A stretch of 27,013 bases of DNA from an uncultured Bacteroidales bacterium (GCA_902768605.1 CACXLY010000040.1:1-27013); one strand, 5' to 3'. Numbered from the stretch's first letter, positions 15,045-23,692 are shown. The notes: generated by a model not told the origin, from the sequence alone. A program made the numbers and translations.

Positions 15045-18000
15045 ATGAAGACAAAAGGTGTTATCGCGGGTCTGTTGCTGCTTGTGGCAGGCTTGCACCA
15101 GGCGTGGGCGCAGGAAGCCTACGTAGCATTGAGCGACGACGGACAGACTGCAACGTTCTACTACGATACGCAGAAGCAGAGTCGCACTGGAGTGGTAGAG
15201 ATTAATCACGGAGAAACTCCAGGCGGTCAGCCGCCTGCCTATGGCAATGCCCAAACAGTCGTCATTGACGAGTCGTTTGCCGCTTACCGACCTACCAGCA
15301 CTACTTATTGGTTCTATAATTGTTCCATGACATCCATCATTGGCATGGAGAACCTGTGCACCGATGAAGTCACGAATATGACTCGCATGTTTAATTATTG
15401 CACCCAACTGACCTCACTTGACCTAAGGTATTTCAATACGGCAAATGTTACGAGGATGTTAGGTATGTTTTTTGGTTGTCAAAGTCTGACCTCGCTTGAC
15501 CTGAGCAGTTTTAATACGGTAAATGTCAAGGATATGTCGTATTTGTTTTTTGAATGCAACGAGATAACGAGCATCGACGTGAGCACCCTCAACACAACTA
15601 ATGTCACAGACATGTCATTTATGTTTTATGATTGCTTCAAGTTGACGAGCCTTGACCTGTGTAGCTTCAACACAGCCAATGTCAAGAGCATGATGGAAAT
15701 GTTCTATCATGACCGCGAACTGAAAACTATCTATGCCGATGAGGAGAAGTGGAGTACGGCGAGCTTAACAGGGGGGACGTCGAATCGAATGTTTGATAGG
15801 TGTACGCAGCTTGTTGGCGGTAACGGGACAGCATACGACGAAGAGCATACGAACTCTGAATACGCTCGCATCGACAAGCCCGGACAGCCGGGATACTTCA
15901 CGGCGATTCCCGCCTACGACATTTGGATAACAGGCAAGCAGATTACAGGAAAGAACGAGGGCGATGTGCTTGGCGACGGCACAGTGCGCTACGACCCCGA
16001 CACAAAGACGCTGACGCTCTCGAATGCCACAATCCAGGGCTCGGGTACCGTAACGGGACTTCCCGAAGAGCGCGGCACTGGCCTCTACATCGGCGAACCC
16101 GGCGTGACCGTTGACGTGGAAGGCTTGAACACCATAACGGGCGCTGCAGACTGCGAAGCCCTGTGGTTCCCCAGCAGTGCTAAAAATTCGGCAATTACCG
16201 GCAACGGCGTTCTCACGCTGAACAGCGACTACACCAGCCTCTACTTAGCAGGCGACACCCTGACTATATGCGACAACGTGACGATAGAGGCAAACTGCGG
16301 CGTCGTCGGACTCTATCGCTACAGGGCCGGCCATCCCAACTGGTACAGCACCCTCTGCATGAAGGACAATGCCACAGTGAAAGCCTATAGGCCCGGCGCC
16401 CCTGCGATATACAATTTGAGAGAGCTGCTGCTCGAGGACGGACAGACGATATTGGAGCCCGAGGGCGCATACTGGGACGCAGAGGAGCACGAACCGCGCC
16501 ATGCCGACGGCAGCAGGATAGAAGGCGAATGGATGGTCATCGCCAACGGAACCCCAAAAGCCGTTGACCTCGTCTTCAAGACAGATGGAGAAAACAATGG
16601 CCTCATCCAGGAGAACGACGGACAATTGGCCAACGTCACCCTCGAAGGCCTCACCTTCAGTAGGGACGGCACCTGGCAGACCCTCTGCCTGCCCTTCGAC
16701 GTTGAGCTGGACGGCAGCCCGCTCGAAGGGGCTGACGTGAGGCCGATTGGGGCAGCGCAGGAGGTGGAGGGCTGTCTCGTCATCGACTGCCTCACTCCTG
16801 TCACGAAGCTGGAGGCTGGCTGTCCCTATATCATCAGGTGGAATGGTGGCGACGTCATCGTCGACCCTGTGTTTAGCGGCGTCACAATCAAAGCCACCCA
16901 GCCACAACCCGTATTCCTCTTTGATAACAGATGGGTATTCATCGGACTGTACGACTTCCACCAGCTGGATAATAATGAATCAGCCGCCACACACATGTAT
17001 TATGTAGGCGGAAACGGAGTCCTGCATAACTTTGTAGGCAGAAGCAATGCTTATGCCTTCGAGTGCTACCTCGTGGCTAACCAGACCCCCGATGAGTGGC
17101 CAGAGCCAATCGTCATGCACACCGACGGCAGCATCGACGAACTGTTAAACAGCTTAGGCATAGGCCACCCCGTTGACCTCGTCTTCAAGACAGATGGAGA
17201 AAACTCTGGTCTCATCCAGGAGAACGACGGAAAAGTGGCCAACGTTACCCTCGAAGGCATCACCTTCAGTAAGGCCGGCACTTGGCAGACCATCTGCCTG
17301 CCCTTCGACGTCGAGCTGGACGGCAGCCCGCTCGAAGGGGCTGACGTGAGGCCGATTGGGGCAGCGCAGGAGGTGGAAGGCTGTCTCGTCATCGACTGCC
17401 TCACTCCTGTCACGAAGCTGGAGGCCGGCTGTCCCTATATCATCAGGTGGAATGGCGGCGACGTCATCGTTGACCCTGTGTTTAGCGGCGTCACAATCAA
17501 AGCCACCCAGCCACAACCCGTATTCCTCTTTGATAACAGCATGGCATTATCCGGACTGTACGACTTCTACCAGATGGATAATAATAATGAATCAGCCGCC
17601 ACGCACACGTATTATGTAGGCGGAAACGGAGTCCTGCATAACTTTGTAGGCAGAAGCAATGCTTATGCCTTCGAGTGCTATTTCGTTGTTGACCCGAACC
17701 TCAATGAGTGGCCAAAGCCAATCGCTCTGCACACCGACGGCAGCATCGACGAACTGTTAAAGAGCTTAGGCATAGGCCAAGGTCCCGCTGACCTCACCTT
17801 CTGGCCGTATGGCGTTAACAGTGACCTCATCGAGGGGAACGAAGGACGAGAGGCCAACGTCACTATAGAAGACTGCACCTTCAGGAAGGACGGCACTTGG
17901 CAGACCATCTGCCTGCCCTTCGACGTCGAGCTGGACGGCAGCCCGCTCGAAGGAGCTGACGCAAGGACAGCAGAGGCAATGCAGGAGGTGGAGGGCTACC

Positions 18001-18497
18001 TCGTTATCGACTGCCTCACTCCCGTCACGAAGCTGGAGGCTGGCTGTCCCTATATCATCAGGTGGAATGGCGGCGACGACATCGTCAACCCTGTGTTCAG
18101 CGGCGTCACAATCAAAGCCATCAAGCCACAACCCGTGTTCCTCTCTGATAACAAATGGGTATTCATCGGACTGTACAGCTTCTACCCGATGGAAGATGAC
18201 GAACACGCCTCGCTCTTGTATTATTTAGGCGGAAACGGAGTCTTTCATAACTTTGCAGGCGGAGGCGAAGTTTATGCCTTCCAGTGCTACCTCGTGGCTA
18301 ACCAGACCCCCGATGAGTGGCCAGAGTCAATCGTCCTGCACACCGACGGCAGCATTGACGACCTGATAGACGGCATCGGCGACATCAAGGGACAGACCGC
18401 CACCGACGACATAATATATAATGTGGCCGGTCAGCGCCTCAGGAAGATGCAGAAAGGCGTCAACATCCTGAGCGGCAAGAAAGTCCTCGTCAAATAG
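15045..18497 (+). CDS. BspA-like surface protein: DUF285 leucine-rich repeats plus three long C-terminal repeats
   Basis: The 1150-residue protein has a signal peptide (MKTKGVIAGLLLLVAGLHQAWA). Residues ~111-245 are four to five DUF285/BspA-type leucine-rich units of about 26 residues (LTSLDLSSFNTVNVKDM). Residues ~290-500 are beta-helix-like (ITGKNEGDVLGDGTVRYDP). Three repeats follow at about 507-709, 710-914 and 915-1118, each with TWQTICLPFDVELDG and LEAGCPYIIRWNGGD. Repeats 1 and 2 share about 70 identical residues. The end, YNVAGQRLRKMQKGVNILSG-KKVLVK, is a C-terminal tail common in Prevotella secreted proteins. BspA proteins are adhesins in known cases. The ligand here is unknown. The stop is directly followed by a headless DUF4160-like fragment. 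Confidence 0.92.
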   Translation: MKTKGVIAGLLLLVAGLHQAWAQEAYVALSDDGQTATFYYDTQKQSRTGVVEINHGETPGGQPPAYGNAQTVVIDESFAAYRPTSTTYWFYNCSMTSIIGMENLCTDEVTNMTRMFNYCTQLTSLDLRYFNTANVTRMLGMFFGCQSLTSLDLSSFNTVNVKDMSYLFFECNEITSIDVSTLNTTNVTDMSFMFYDCFKLTSLDLCSFNTANVKSMMEMFYHDRELKTIYADEEKWSTASLTGGTSNRMFDRCTQLVGGNGTAYDEEHTNSEYARIDKPGQPGYFTAIPAYDIWITGKQITGKNEGDVLGDGTVRYDPDTKTLTLSNATIQGSGTVTGLPEERGTGLYIGEPGVTVDVEGLNTITGAADCEALWFPSSAKNSAITGNGVLTLNSDYTSLYLAGDTLTICDNVTIEANCGVVGLYRYRAGHPNWYSTLCMKDNATVKAYRPGAPAIYNLRELLLEDGQTILEPEGAYWDAEEHEPRHADGSRIEGEWMVIANGTPKAVDLVFKTDGENNGLIQENDGQLANVTLEGLTFSRDGTWQTLCLPFDVELDGSPLEGADVRPIGAAQEVEGCLVIDCLTPVTKLEAGCPYIIRWNGGDVIVDPVFSGVTIKATQPQPVFLFDNRWVFIGLYDFHQLDNNESAATHMYYVGGNGVLHNFVGRSNAYAFECYLVANQTPDEWPEPIVMHTDGSIDELLNSLGIGHPVDLVFKTDGENSGLIQENDGKVANVTLEGITFSKAGTWQTICLPFDVELDGSPLEGADVRPIGAAQEVEGCLVIDCLTPVTKLEAGCPYIIRWNGGDVIVDPVFSGVTIKATQPQPVFLFDNSMALSGLYDFYQMDNNNESAATHTYYVGGNGVLHNFVGRSNAYAFECYFVVDPNLNEWPKPIALHTDGSIDELLKSLGIGQGPADLTFWPYGVNSDLIEGNEGREANVTIEDCTFRKDGTWQTICLPFDVELDGSPLEGADARTAEAMQEVEGYLVIDCLTPVTKLEAGCPYIIRWNGGDDIVNPVFSGVTIKAIKPQPVFLSDNKWVFIGLYSFYPMEDDEHASLLYYLGGNGVFHNFAGGGEVYAFQCYLVANQTPDEWPESIVLHTDGSIDDLIDGIGDIKGQTATDDIIYNVAGQRLRKMQKGVNILSGKKVLVK

Positions 18498-18502
18498 ACA
18501 GA

Positions 18503-18658
18503 CAGATAACAGGAAAAGATAAAGGTGACCTGACAGATACACAAGTAAAGGAAGTGCTGAAAATCGCTACCGACTATCGTGAAAAGTTACTTCGCCAGTG
18601 GGAACAGTTCAAGCAAGGCAAGCCTATCAGAATAATAAAAATTAAAAAAACAAAATAA
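18503..18658 (+). pseudogene. 5'-truncated DUF4160-like gene fragment
   Basis: Right after the BspA-like stop, a frame encodes 51 residues beginning QITGKDKGDLTDTQVKEVL and ending GKPIRIIKIKKTK, stop TAA 18656-18658. It has no Met start. The pattern of a helix, a LLRQWEQFKQG segment and a basic IKIKK end resembles the C-terminus of DUF4160 proteins. From memory, these usually sit directly upstream of DUF2442 genes, exactly the neighbour found 3 bp later. I infer that the front half was lost when the present upstream sequence arrived. An alternative is a GTG-started micro-ORF. Confidence 0.6.
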
Positions 18659-18661
18659 CTT

Positions 18662-18961
18662 ATGTACAAGACAGAAGGATATTGGAACGTGACACCTCGC
18701 ATAAAGCGTTTGTTGTTCCCTCGCAGGGGCAAATTTCAGGTTGACCTTCAAGACGGTCGTTCTATCGTGATGCCTGTGTCGGCATTTCCCTCACTGAAGC
18801 GTGTGCCTGTGAAGGAACGTGATAAGTGGTATCTTATAGGAGGTGGTGTGACATGGGATTCTTGCCCTGAGGTAATTCATATCGAGCAGATTCTGGGAAA
18901 CTTTCAAAACTATTCACACGAGGATATGGCACCCTTTCCTATCGGTGTTTCTGACGAATAG
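18662..18961 (+). CDS. DUF2442 domain protein
   Basis: A 99-residue protein with the small DUF2442 fold pattern: a beta-rich start (ITPRIKRLLF-like, FQVDLQDGRSIVMPVSAFPSL), then a variable loop and the WDSCPEVIHIEQIL strand-helix end. DUF2442 proteins often pair with DUF4160 proteins. A toxin-antitoxin role has been suggested for such pairs, but I know of no proof. The partner here is only a fragment, so this may be an orphan. The C-terminal ~20 residues (NYSHEDMAPFPIGVSDE) run past the usual domain. No promoter box is visible, so expression may depend on read-through. Confidence 0.75.
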   Translation: MYKTEGYWNVTPRIKRLLFPRRGKFQVDLQDGRSIVMPVSAFPSLKRVPVKERDKWYLIGGGVTWDSCPEVIHIEQILGNFQNYSHEDMAPFPIGVSDE

Positions 18962-19106
18962 CAGCTTATGTGGTCTTTTGCACCTTGACTATCGTCGACC
19001 TTCGGTTCAGGCTTCCATTGTGCCAACTGCTATATTGTTTCCTTGGGAAAAGAGAAGAAAAGAAGAAAAATGTGAGAGAATGTTTGGCGAATAAGGAAAA
19101 TAATGG

Positions 19107-19114
19107 TATCTTTG
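19107..19114 (+). promoter_or_regulatory. Predicted promoter for mdh
   Basis: The -7 box TATCTTTG (19107-19114) has TTTG at 19083-19086, 20 bp upstream, a near-consensus Bacteroidetes promoter. The leader would be about 35 nt. The rest of 18962-19106 shows nothing else. Confidence 0.75.
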
Positions 19115-19155
19115 TGGTCTGAAACAAAGTAAAACAACTAAAATAACAAGAAAAC

Positions 19156-20148
19156 ATGAAATTCCTGACTGACGAGAAACTCGTAATCGTTGGTGCCGGC
19201 GGTATGATCGGCTCTAACATGGTGCAGAGCGTGCTGATGCTCGGCCTTACCCCAAACATCTGTCTGTATGACATCTACGAACCCGGCGTGCATGGCGTGT
19301 ACGACGAGATGTGCCACTGTGCCTTCCCCGGCGCAAACATCTCCTACACCGTTGACCCCGCTGTGGCCTTCCCCGGCGCTAAGTACATCATCTCCAGCGG
19401 CGGCGCTCCCCGCAAGGAAGGCATGACGCGCGAAGACCTGCTCAAGGGCAACTGCCAGATCGCTGCTGAGTTCGGCGAGAACATCAAGAAGTATTGTCCC
19501 GACGTGAAGCACGTGGTCGTTATCTTCAACCCGGCCGACGTGACAGCCCTCACGGCGCTCATCCACTCAGGCCTGAAGCCTAACCAGCTCACCTCCCTCG
19601 CAGCCCTCGACTCCACACGTCTGCAGCAGCAGCTCGCTCAGGAGTTCGGCGTGCAGCAGGACAAGGTGACCGACGCCTTCACCTATGGCGGACACGGCGA
19701 ACAGATGGCTGTCTTCGCTTCGAAAGCTAAGATCGACGGCAAGCCCCTCGCAGAGCTTCCTCTCTCCGCAGAGCGCTGGGCAGAAATCAAGCACATGACC
19801 ACGCAGGGCGGCTCGAACATCATCAAGCTGCGCGGCCGCTCATCGTTCCAGAGCCCCGCTTACCAGGCAGTCAAGATGATAGAGGGCGCCATGGGCGGCG
19901 AACCCTTCAAGTGGCCTGCCGGCTGCTACGTGAACTGCGACAAGTGCGGCTTCAAGAACGTCATGATGGCCATGCCCACCGTCATCGACAAGGACGGCGT
20001 ACACTTCACGATGCCCGAAGGCACCGCTGAGGAAATGGCAGCCCTCCAGGCTTCCTACGAGCACCTCGAGAAGATGCGCGACGAAATCATCAGCCTCGGC
20101 ATCATTCCCGCCGTTGCAGACTGGAAGGAAGACAACGCCAACCTGTAA
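19156..20148 (+). CDS. mdh: Malate dehydrogenase (NAD-dependent)
   Basis: Malate dehydrogenase interconverts malate and oxaloacetate in the cytosol. In Bacteroidales it serves the reductive branch leading to fumarate and succinate. The 330-residue protein shows the Rossmann loop GAGGMIGSN (13-21), the substrate loop GGAPRKEGMTREDLL (both arginines), NPADV, LDSTRL and the catalytic His region TYGGHGEQM. It is of the lactate/malate dehydrogenase superfamily. The arginine-rich mobile loop favours malate over lactate. The gene is monocistronic with its own promoter. The spacer after it is full of repeats and lacks a clear terminator. Confidence 0.93.
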   Translation: MKFLTDEKLVIVGAGGMIGSNMVQSVLMLGLTPNICLYDIYEPGVHGVYDEMCHCAFPGANISYTVDPAVAFPGAKYIISSGGAPRKEGMTREDLLKGNCQIAAEFGENIKKYCPDVKHVVVIFNPADVTALTALIHSGLKPNQLTSLAALDSTRLQQQLAQEFGVQQDKVTDAFTYGGHGEQMAVFASKAKIDGKPLAELPLSAERWAEIKHMTTQGGSNIIKLRGRSSFQSPAYQAVKMIEGAMGGEPFKWPAGCYVNCDKCGFKNVMMAMPTVIDKDGVHFTMPEGTAEEMAALQASYEHLEKMRDEIISLGIIPAVADWKEDNANL

Positions 20149-20198
20149 ACCTCGCGCGCGTACATTTATATATTATATATATATATTATACAAGTTTC

Positions 20199-20392
20199 GG
20201 GAGTTAAAGAAGTTAAAGAAGTTAAAGAAGTTAAAGGACGATACTTTTGGATGCGGTATGTATTCAGCCCAGATTTGGCTACAAAACTATTGTCCTTTCT
20301 CCGCGCATTAAAAGCGCGCCTTACTGCTAGAGCATGTGAGAACTTCCCCAAGCGAGCATAGCGAGCTAACTTCTTTAACTTCTTTAACTCCC
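20199..20392. repeat. Inverted pair of 9-mer arrays (26-bp perfect arms)
   Basis: Left arm 20199-20224 (GGGAGTTAAAGAAGTTAAAG..) is the exact reverse complement of 20367-20392. Each arm is made of the 9-mer AGTTAAAGA (four copies on the left, two to three on the right). Inside, about 16 bp near 20231-20246 (AAAGGACGATACTTTT) pairs with 20283-20298 with two mismatches, and GCGC..GCGC forms a small stem near 20305. A minus-strand TAGTTTTG box-like motif lies at 20282-20289. Upstream, 20165-20190 is a TA run. There is no gene. Confidence 0.75.
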
Positions 20393-20460
20393 AGAAAAAT
20401 CACAGCATCCGAAAGTTGAATATTATATATAAAGGAACTCAACACTTAGTCAGACTTTAA

Positions 20461-20547
20461 AACCACGAATTGCACAAATACACGAACCCTTCCGTAGCCA
20501 GAGCTTGCGGTTGCTGTTTGTTCGTGTAATTCGTGCAATTCGTGGTT
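20461..20547. repeat. Inverted repeat AACCACGAATTGCAC.../...GTGCAATTCGTGGTT
   Basis: Left arm 20461-20487 and right arm 20520-20547 are reverse complements with one mismatch and one single-base gap. The right arm ends 16 bp before the glycosidase ATG, so it would fold in that gene's leader. CACGAATTACACGAA-type palindromes are, from memory, scattered in many bacterial genomes. Confidence 0.75.
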
Positions 20548-20563
20548 AAATCATCTTAGTACC

Positions 20564-22948
20564 ATGAAGCAGTCATTACTCCTCGTGCTTGCCATCACAA
20601 TGGCGCTCCACCTTTCGGCACAAAAGGTCATCTTTCCGCAAGAGCAGCAAGCGGGCGAGGCAACTCTGTCGGTTCATCCCTCCTTTGGAGGGGACGGGGA
20701 AGGCTATACCCTTGCCAACGACCTGCTGTCGGCCTCGTTCACCCATGCCGACGGCAAGCTGACCTTCGACGGTTGCGAGGCGATGGGCTTGCTGCCGGCC
20801 GACGACCTCTTCAGCATCCGCCTCGGCAGCGGTGCAGAAGTGCCGTCTTCGTCAATGACTCTGGAGAGCGTCCAGACGGAAGAGCTTGCTGCAGACGACG
20901 CAGCCGCCAAGGGCTCGCTCAGGCTTCCCGGCAAGAGCATCAAGGCAAGCTACACCTACGGCAACCTGTCGCTGACCTGGCGCGCTGTGCTGCGCGACGG
21001 CTCGCATTACCTCCGCACAGAACTCGAGTTGACAGCCGTGAAGGATGTGGCGATGAATGCCGTCATCCCGATGCACTATGCCATCGATGGCAGCAGCAGC
21101 GGGCAGATGCCGGCCGTGGTGGGCAACACGCGAGGGGCAGTCATTGCGAGCGACAAGATATTCGCAGGACTGGAGACGCCGATGGGCAAGAACAGCGTCG
21201 TGGGTGCCATGGATACCACTCCCTTCAACTTCGGCAGCTGGACGAGCACAACCTTCGACTGGCTTCCGGGCAGCGAGACGCCGCAAGGCATCCTGAGTCT
21301 CGGCCTGCCCGCCAGCGGCATCTGCGGCATCCGGGGTTACCTCGGCTTCCTCGAAGGAGGCAGACAGACCGTCACCTTCCAGTACACGAGCGGCAACCAC
21401 CGCCTCGACATCGCGGGCGTCGATATCGTTGACCTCGAAGGCAATGTCGTGGCGAGCGACTATCACAAAGGCTACACAGGCGGGCAGAAGTCGAGAAACG
21501 TCTATACGCTCAACATTCCGGAGCGCGGCTACTATCTCGTCCGCTACTTCCGCGACACCGTGACAGACGTCATCAGCGGCACATGGAACAGCAACGGCAC
21601 TGTCACCTGGAGCTGCGACATCACAGCTCCCGAACTTGTCTTCGACGGAAACCTCGAGGCGAACGTCCTGCCCGCAGAACTTCTCCATTTACCTGCACCG
21701 AGCGAGACCGAAATCATCGGCGAGTGGAGCCGACGTGCGACGCTGGCCAAGGGCAAGACATGGAGAGTGGGAGCCGTGCTGGGCCTCATTGCTCCGGGAC
21801 AGGCGCGACGCTCCTTCCTCTGCTACAGCGAGCGCGAACGTGCCGTGCCTTGGCGTCCCTTCCCAATGTACAACTCGTGGTTCGAACTGAATATCGACCG
21901 CAACAACGACCAGAACTACACCACTAACTTCAACGAGGCGCAGTGCCTGGCGGTGCTTGACCAGTGGAAACTTCACCTCTTCGACGCGTACGGCGTCGGC
22001 ATCGGCTCGTTCGTTTGGGACGACGGCTGGGACATCTATGGCACATGGGAGTTCAATCCCAACTTCCCGGAAGGCTTCCAGAACCTCAGCGACAAGGCGT
22101 GGAGTATGGACTCGCAGATCGGCGCATGGCTTGGGCCTGTCGGCGGCTACGGGCAGAGCGGCAACTACCGTCGCAACTACTGGAGCTCGCGAGGCGGCAT
22201 GCAGCTCTCCAACCCCGCCTACTACGACGTCTTCCTCGACCGCACAAGCTTCATGCTCAACTCTTACCACTTCAACTACTTCAAGTTCGACGGCATCAGC
22301 GCGCAGTTCAGCGCCACGGGTCCCGACAGCGGAGTGACGGGCGAGGAGAATGCCGAAAGCATCATCGACATCGAGCAAAAGCTGCGCGAAGTGAAGCCCG
22401 ACGTCTTCCTCAACACCACCGTCGGCACCTGGGCGTCGCCCTTCTGGTTCCAGATGACCGATGCCGTGTGGCGGCAAGAGATGGACTGGGGCACCGTCGG
22501 CAATCAGGGCAACAGCCGCGAGCAGTGGATAACGTATCGCGACCGCCTCGTCTATCAGAACTTCGTGCAAAACTCGCCCCTCTGCCCCATCAACGACCTC
22601 ATGACGCACGGCTTCATGCTCTCGAAGTACGGCAGTGGCGTGGCCAGCATGAGCCGCAACTACAACGACATCGTGCGCGAGATGCGCTGCGCCTTCGCCT
22701 GTGGCAGCGGCATGGTGGAGATTTATGCCGACTATGCCCTCATGAACAGCATCAAGGGCGGCAAGCTTTGGGGCGACCTGGCCGACTGCATCCGCTGGCA
22801 GAAGGAGCAGGCGGACGTCCTGCCCGATGTGCACTGGGTGGGCGGCAACCCGTGGGACGGCAGCAAGGCCAACGTCTATGGCTGGGCAGCCTGGAACGGC
22901 GAAAGAGCCACGCTCGCCCTCCGCAACCCGTCGGCTCGAGATACCTGA
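20564..22948 (+). CDS. Secreted alpha-galactosidase-superfamily-like glycosidase, frame broken near the C-terminus
   Basis: The 794-residue frame has a signal peptide (MKQSLLLVLAITMALHLSA) and a beta-sandwich-like N-terminal domain to about 430. Then comes a TIM-barrel region with YNSWFELNID (~440), VWDDGWD (485-490) and YFKFDGI (Asp576). The last resembles the Asp nucleophile segment of clan GH-D enzymes (GH27/GH36). MTDAVWRQEMDWG is another likely active-site segment. It stops early with NPSARDT at TGA 22946-22948. The rest of the protein, including a C-terminal tail, continues in another frame from 22935. The frames join after TCG 22931-22933 if one G (22934) is skipped. An inactivating mutation or an assembly error are both possible. 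No -7 box was found upstream. The substrate is unassigned. Confidence 0.85.
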   Translation: MKQSLLLVLAITMALHLSAQKVIFPQEQQAGEATLSVHPSFGGDGEGYTLANDLLSASFTHADGKLTFDGCEAMGLLPADDLFSIRLGSGAEVPSSSMTLESVQTEELAADDAAAKGSLRLPGKSIKASYTYGNLSLTWRAVLRDGSHYLRTELELTAVKDVAMNAVIPMHYAIDGSSSGQMPAVVGNTRGAVIASDKIFAGLETPMGKNSVVGAMDTTPFNFGSWTSTTFDWLPGSETPQGILSLGLPASGICGIRGYLGFLEGGRQTVTFQYTSGNHRLDIAGVDIVDLEGNVVASDYHKGYTGGQKSRNVYTLNIPERGYYLVRYFRDTVTDVISGTWNSNGTVTWSCDITAPELVFDGNLEANVLPAELLHLPAPSETEIIGEWSRRATLAKGKTWRVGAVLGLIAPGQARRSFLCYSERERAVPWRPFPMYNSWFELNIDRNNDQNYTTNFNEAQCLAVLDQWKLHLFDAYGVGIGSFVWDDGWDIYGTWEFNPNFPEGFQNLSDKAWSMDSQIGAWLGPVGGYGQSGNYRRNYWSSRGGMQLSNPAYYDVFLDRTSFMLNSYHFNYFKFDGISAQFSATGPDSGVTGEENAESIIDIEQKLREVKPDVFLNTTVGTWASPFWFQMTDAVWRQEMDWGTVGNQGNSREQWITYRDRLVYQNFVQNSPLCPINDLMTHGFMLSKYGSGVASMSRNYNDIVREMRCAFACGSGMVEIYADYALMNSIKGGKLWGDLADCIRWQKEQADVLPDVHWVGGNPWDGSKANVYGWAAWNGERATLALRNPSARDT

Positions 22949-23261
22949 TTACATCCACACCAGCTTCACCCTGATCGACGCCTTCAGCCAGGGAACCCTC
23001 CGCGGCCTTGCTACCGGCACGTCCATCGACATCGATACGCCGCTGACGCTCCGACTCGCCGCCTCGTCCGTCTATATATATAATGGTACGGACGACCTCG
23101 TCACGGGCATTGGCACCATACAGCCTGCCCCCGGCGCTGAAACGGTAAACGGCAGCAGGATGAATGACGAATGCTACGACCTGCTCGGGCGCAAGCAGGC
23201 CAAGCCGCAGGGAAAAGGCATCAACATCATCTCCGGCAAGAAAATCGTCTTCCACGAGTAG
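22935..23261 (+). pseudogene. Out-of-frame C-terminal part of the preceding glycosidase
   Basis: From CTC 22935 the frame encodes 108 residues: LEIPDYIHTSFTLIDAFSQG, then LRLAASSVYIYNGTDDLV, a typical C-terminal beta-sandwich of such barrels. It ends YDLLGRKQ...GKGINIISGKKIVFHE, a tail like that of the BspA-like protein. It lacks a proper start. A CTG or late ATG would not give a signal peptide. It belongs to 20564-22948, making one protein of about 898 residues if the shift is repaired. Confidence 0.85.
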
Positions 23262-23265
23262 CACA

Positions 23266-23331
23266 AGCCGACGCTTGCTGTAGGAAAGCTCGATGCTTGC
23301 AGTTGTAAGGGCCGATGCATGCTGAGGGAAA
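23266..23331. repeat. Degenerate 22-bp-period repeat, three units
   Basis: GACGCTTGCTGTAGG, CGATGCTTGCAGTTG and CGATGCATGCTGAGG recur with the GA step at 23270, 23292 and 23314, exactly 22 bp apart. CTTGCTGTAG in unit 1 is the reverse complement of CTACAGCAAG in the 7831 array. It begins 5 bp after the glycosidase stop. The following spacer to 23400 has an imperfect stem (GGGAAAAAATT against AATTTTTTCC) that might end the transcript. Confidence 0.6.
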
Positions 23332-23433
23332 AAATTGCCCCTCATGAGGCGATTTTCAGGCCCTCAAGTGACGTATGAGGCCCCTTAATGTAATTTTTTC
23401 CTAAAAATGCTTTGCCAATTCAAAAAGTATGTG

Positions 23434-23441
23434 TAATTTTG
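23434..23441 (+). promoter_or_regulatory. Predicted promoter for rpsU
   Basis: The -7 box TAATTTTG has TTTG at 23411-23414 with a 19-bp spacer, a full consensus Bacteroidetes promoter. The leader to the ATG is about 53 nt. Confidence 0.8.
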
Positions 23442-23500
23442 CGCCGCATTTTCACATTGTGAATCATATTAACCAATTAAAAACAACAAAAAAGTAAACA

Positions 23501-23692
23501 ATGATTGTAGTATCCGTAAAAGAAGGTGAGAACATCGAAAGGGCTCTCAAGAAGTTCAAACGCAAGTACGAGAAAACTGGAGTGGTGAAGGAACTCCGCG
23601 CCCGTCAGCAGTTCGACAAGCCCTCCGTTCTGAAGCGCCTCGCCATGCAGCACGCCATCTATGTGCAGAAGTTGAATCGCGTAGAAGATTAA
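23501..23692 (+). CDS. rpsU: 30S ribosomal protein S21
   Basis: The 63-residue basic protein starts MIVVSVKEGENIERALKKFK and carries the S21 pattern of two helices (ALKKFKRKYEKTGVVKELRAR, then KRLAMQHAIYVQKLNR). It is a small-subunit protein near the anti-Shine-Dalgarno end of 16S rRNA. Length and sequence are typical for Bacteroidetes. It starts the block rpsU-xerC-hpf-tRNAs-tuf. A promoter of its own lies upstream, and another for xerC lies in the gap after it. Confidence 0.97.
   Translation: MIVVSVKEGENIERALKKFKRKYEKTGVVKELRARQQFDKPSVLKRLAMQHAIYVQKLNRVED

Noticed and set aside
21689..22834. Minus-strand 381-codon frame opposite the glycosidase
   Set aside because: Shadow frame with Ala/Val/His/Glu-rich composition. 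The plus frame has a signal peptide and a recognisable barrel.
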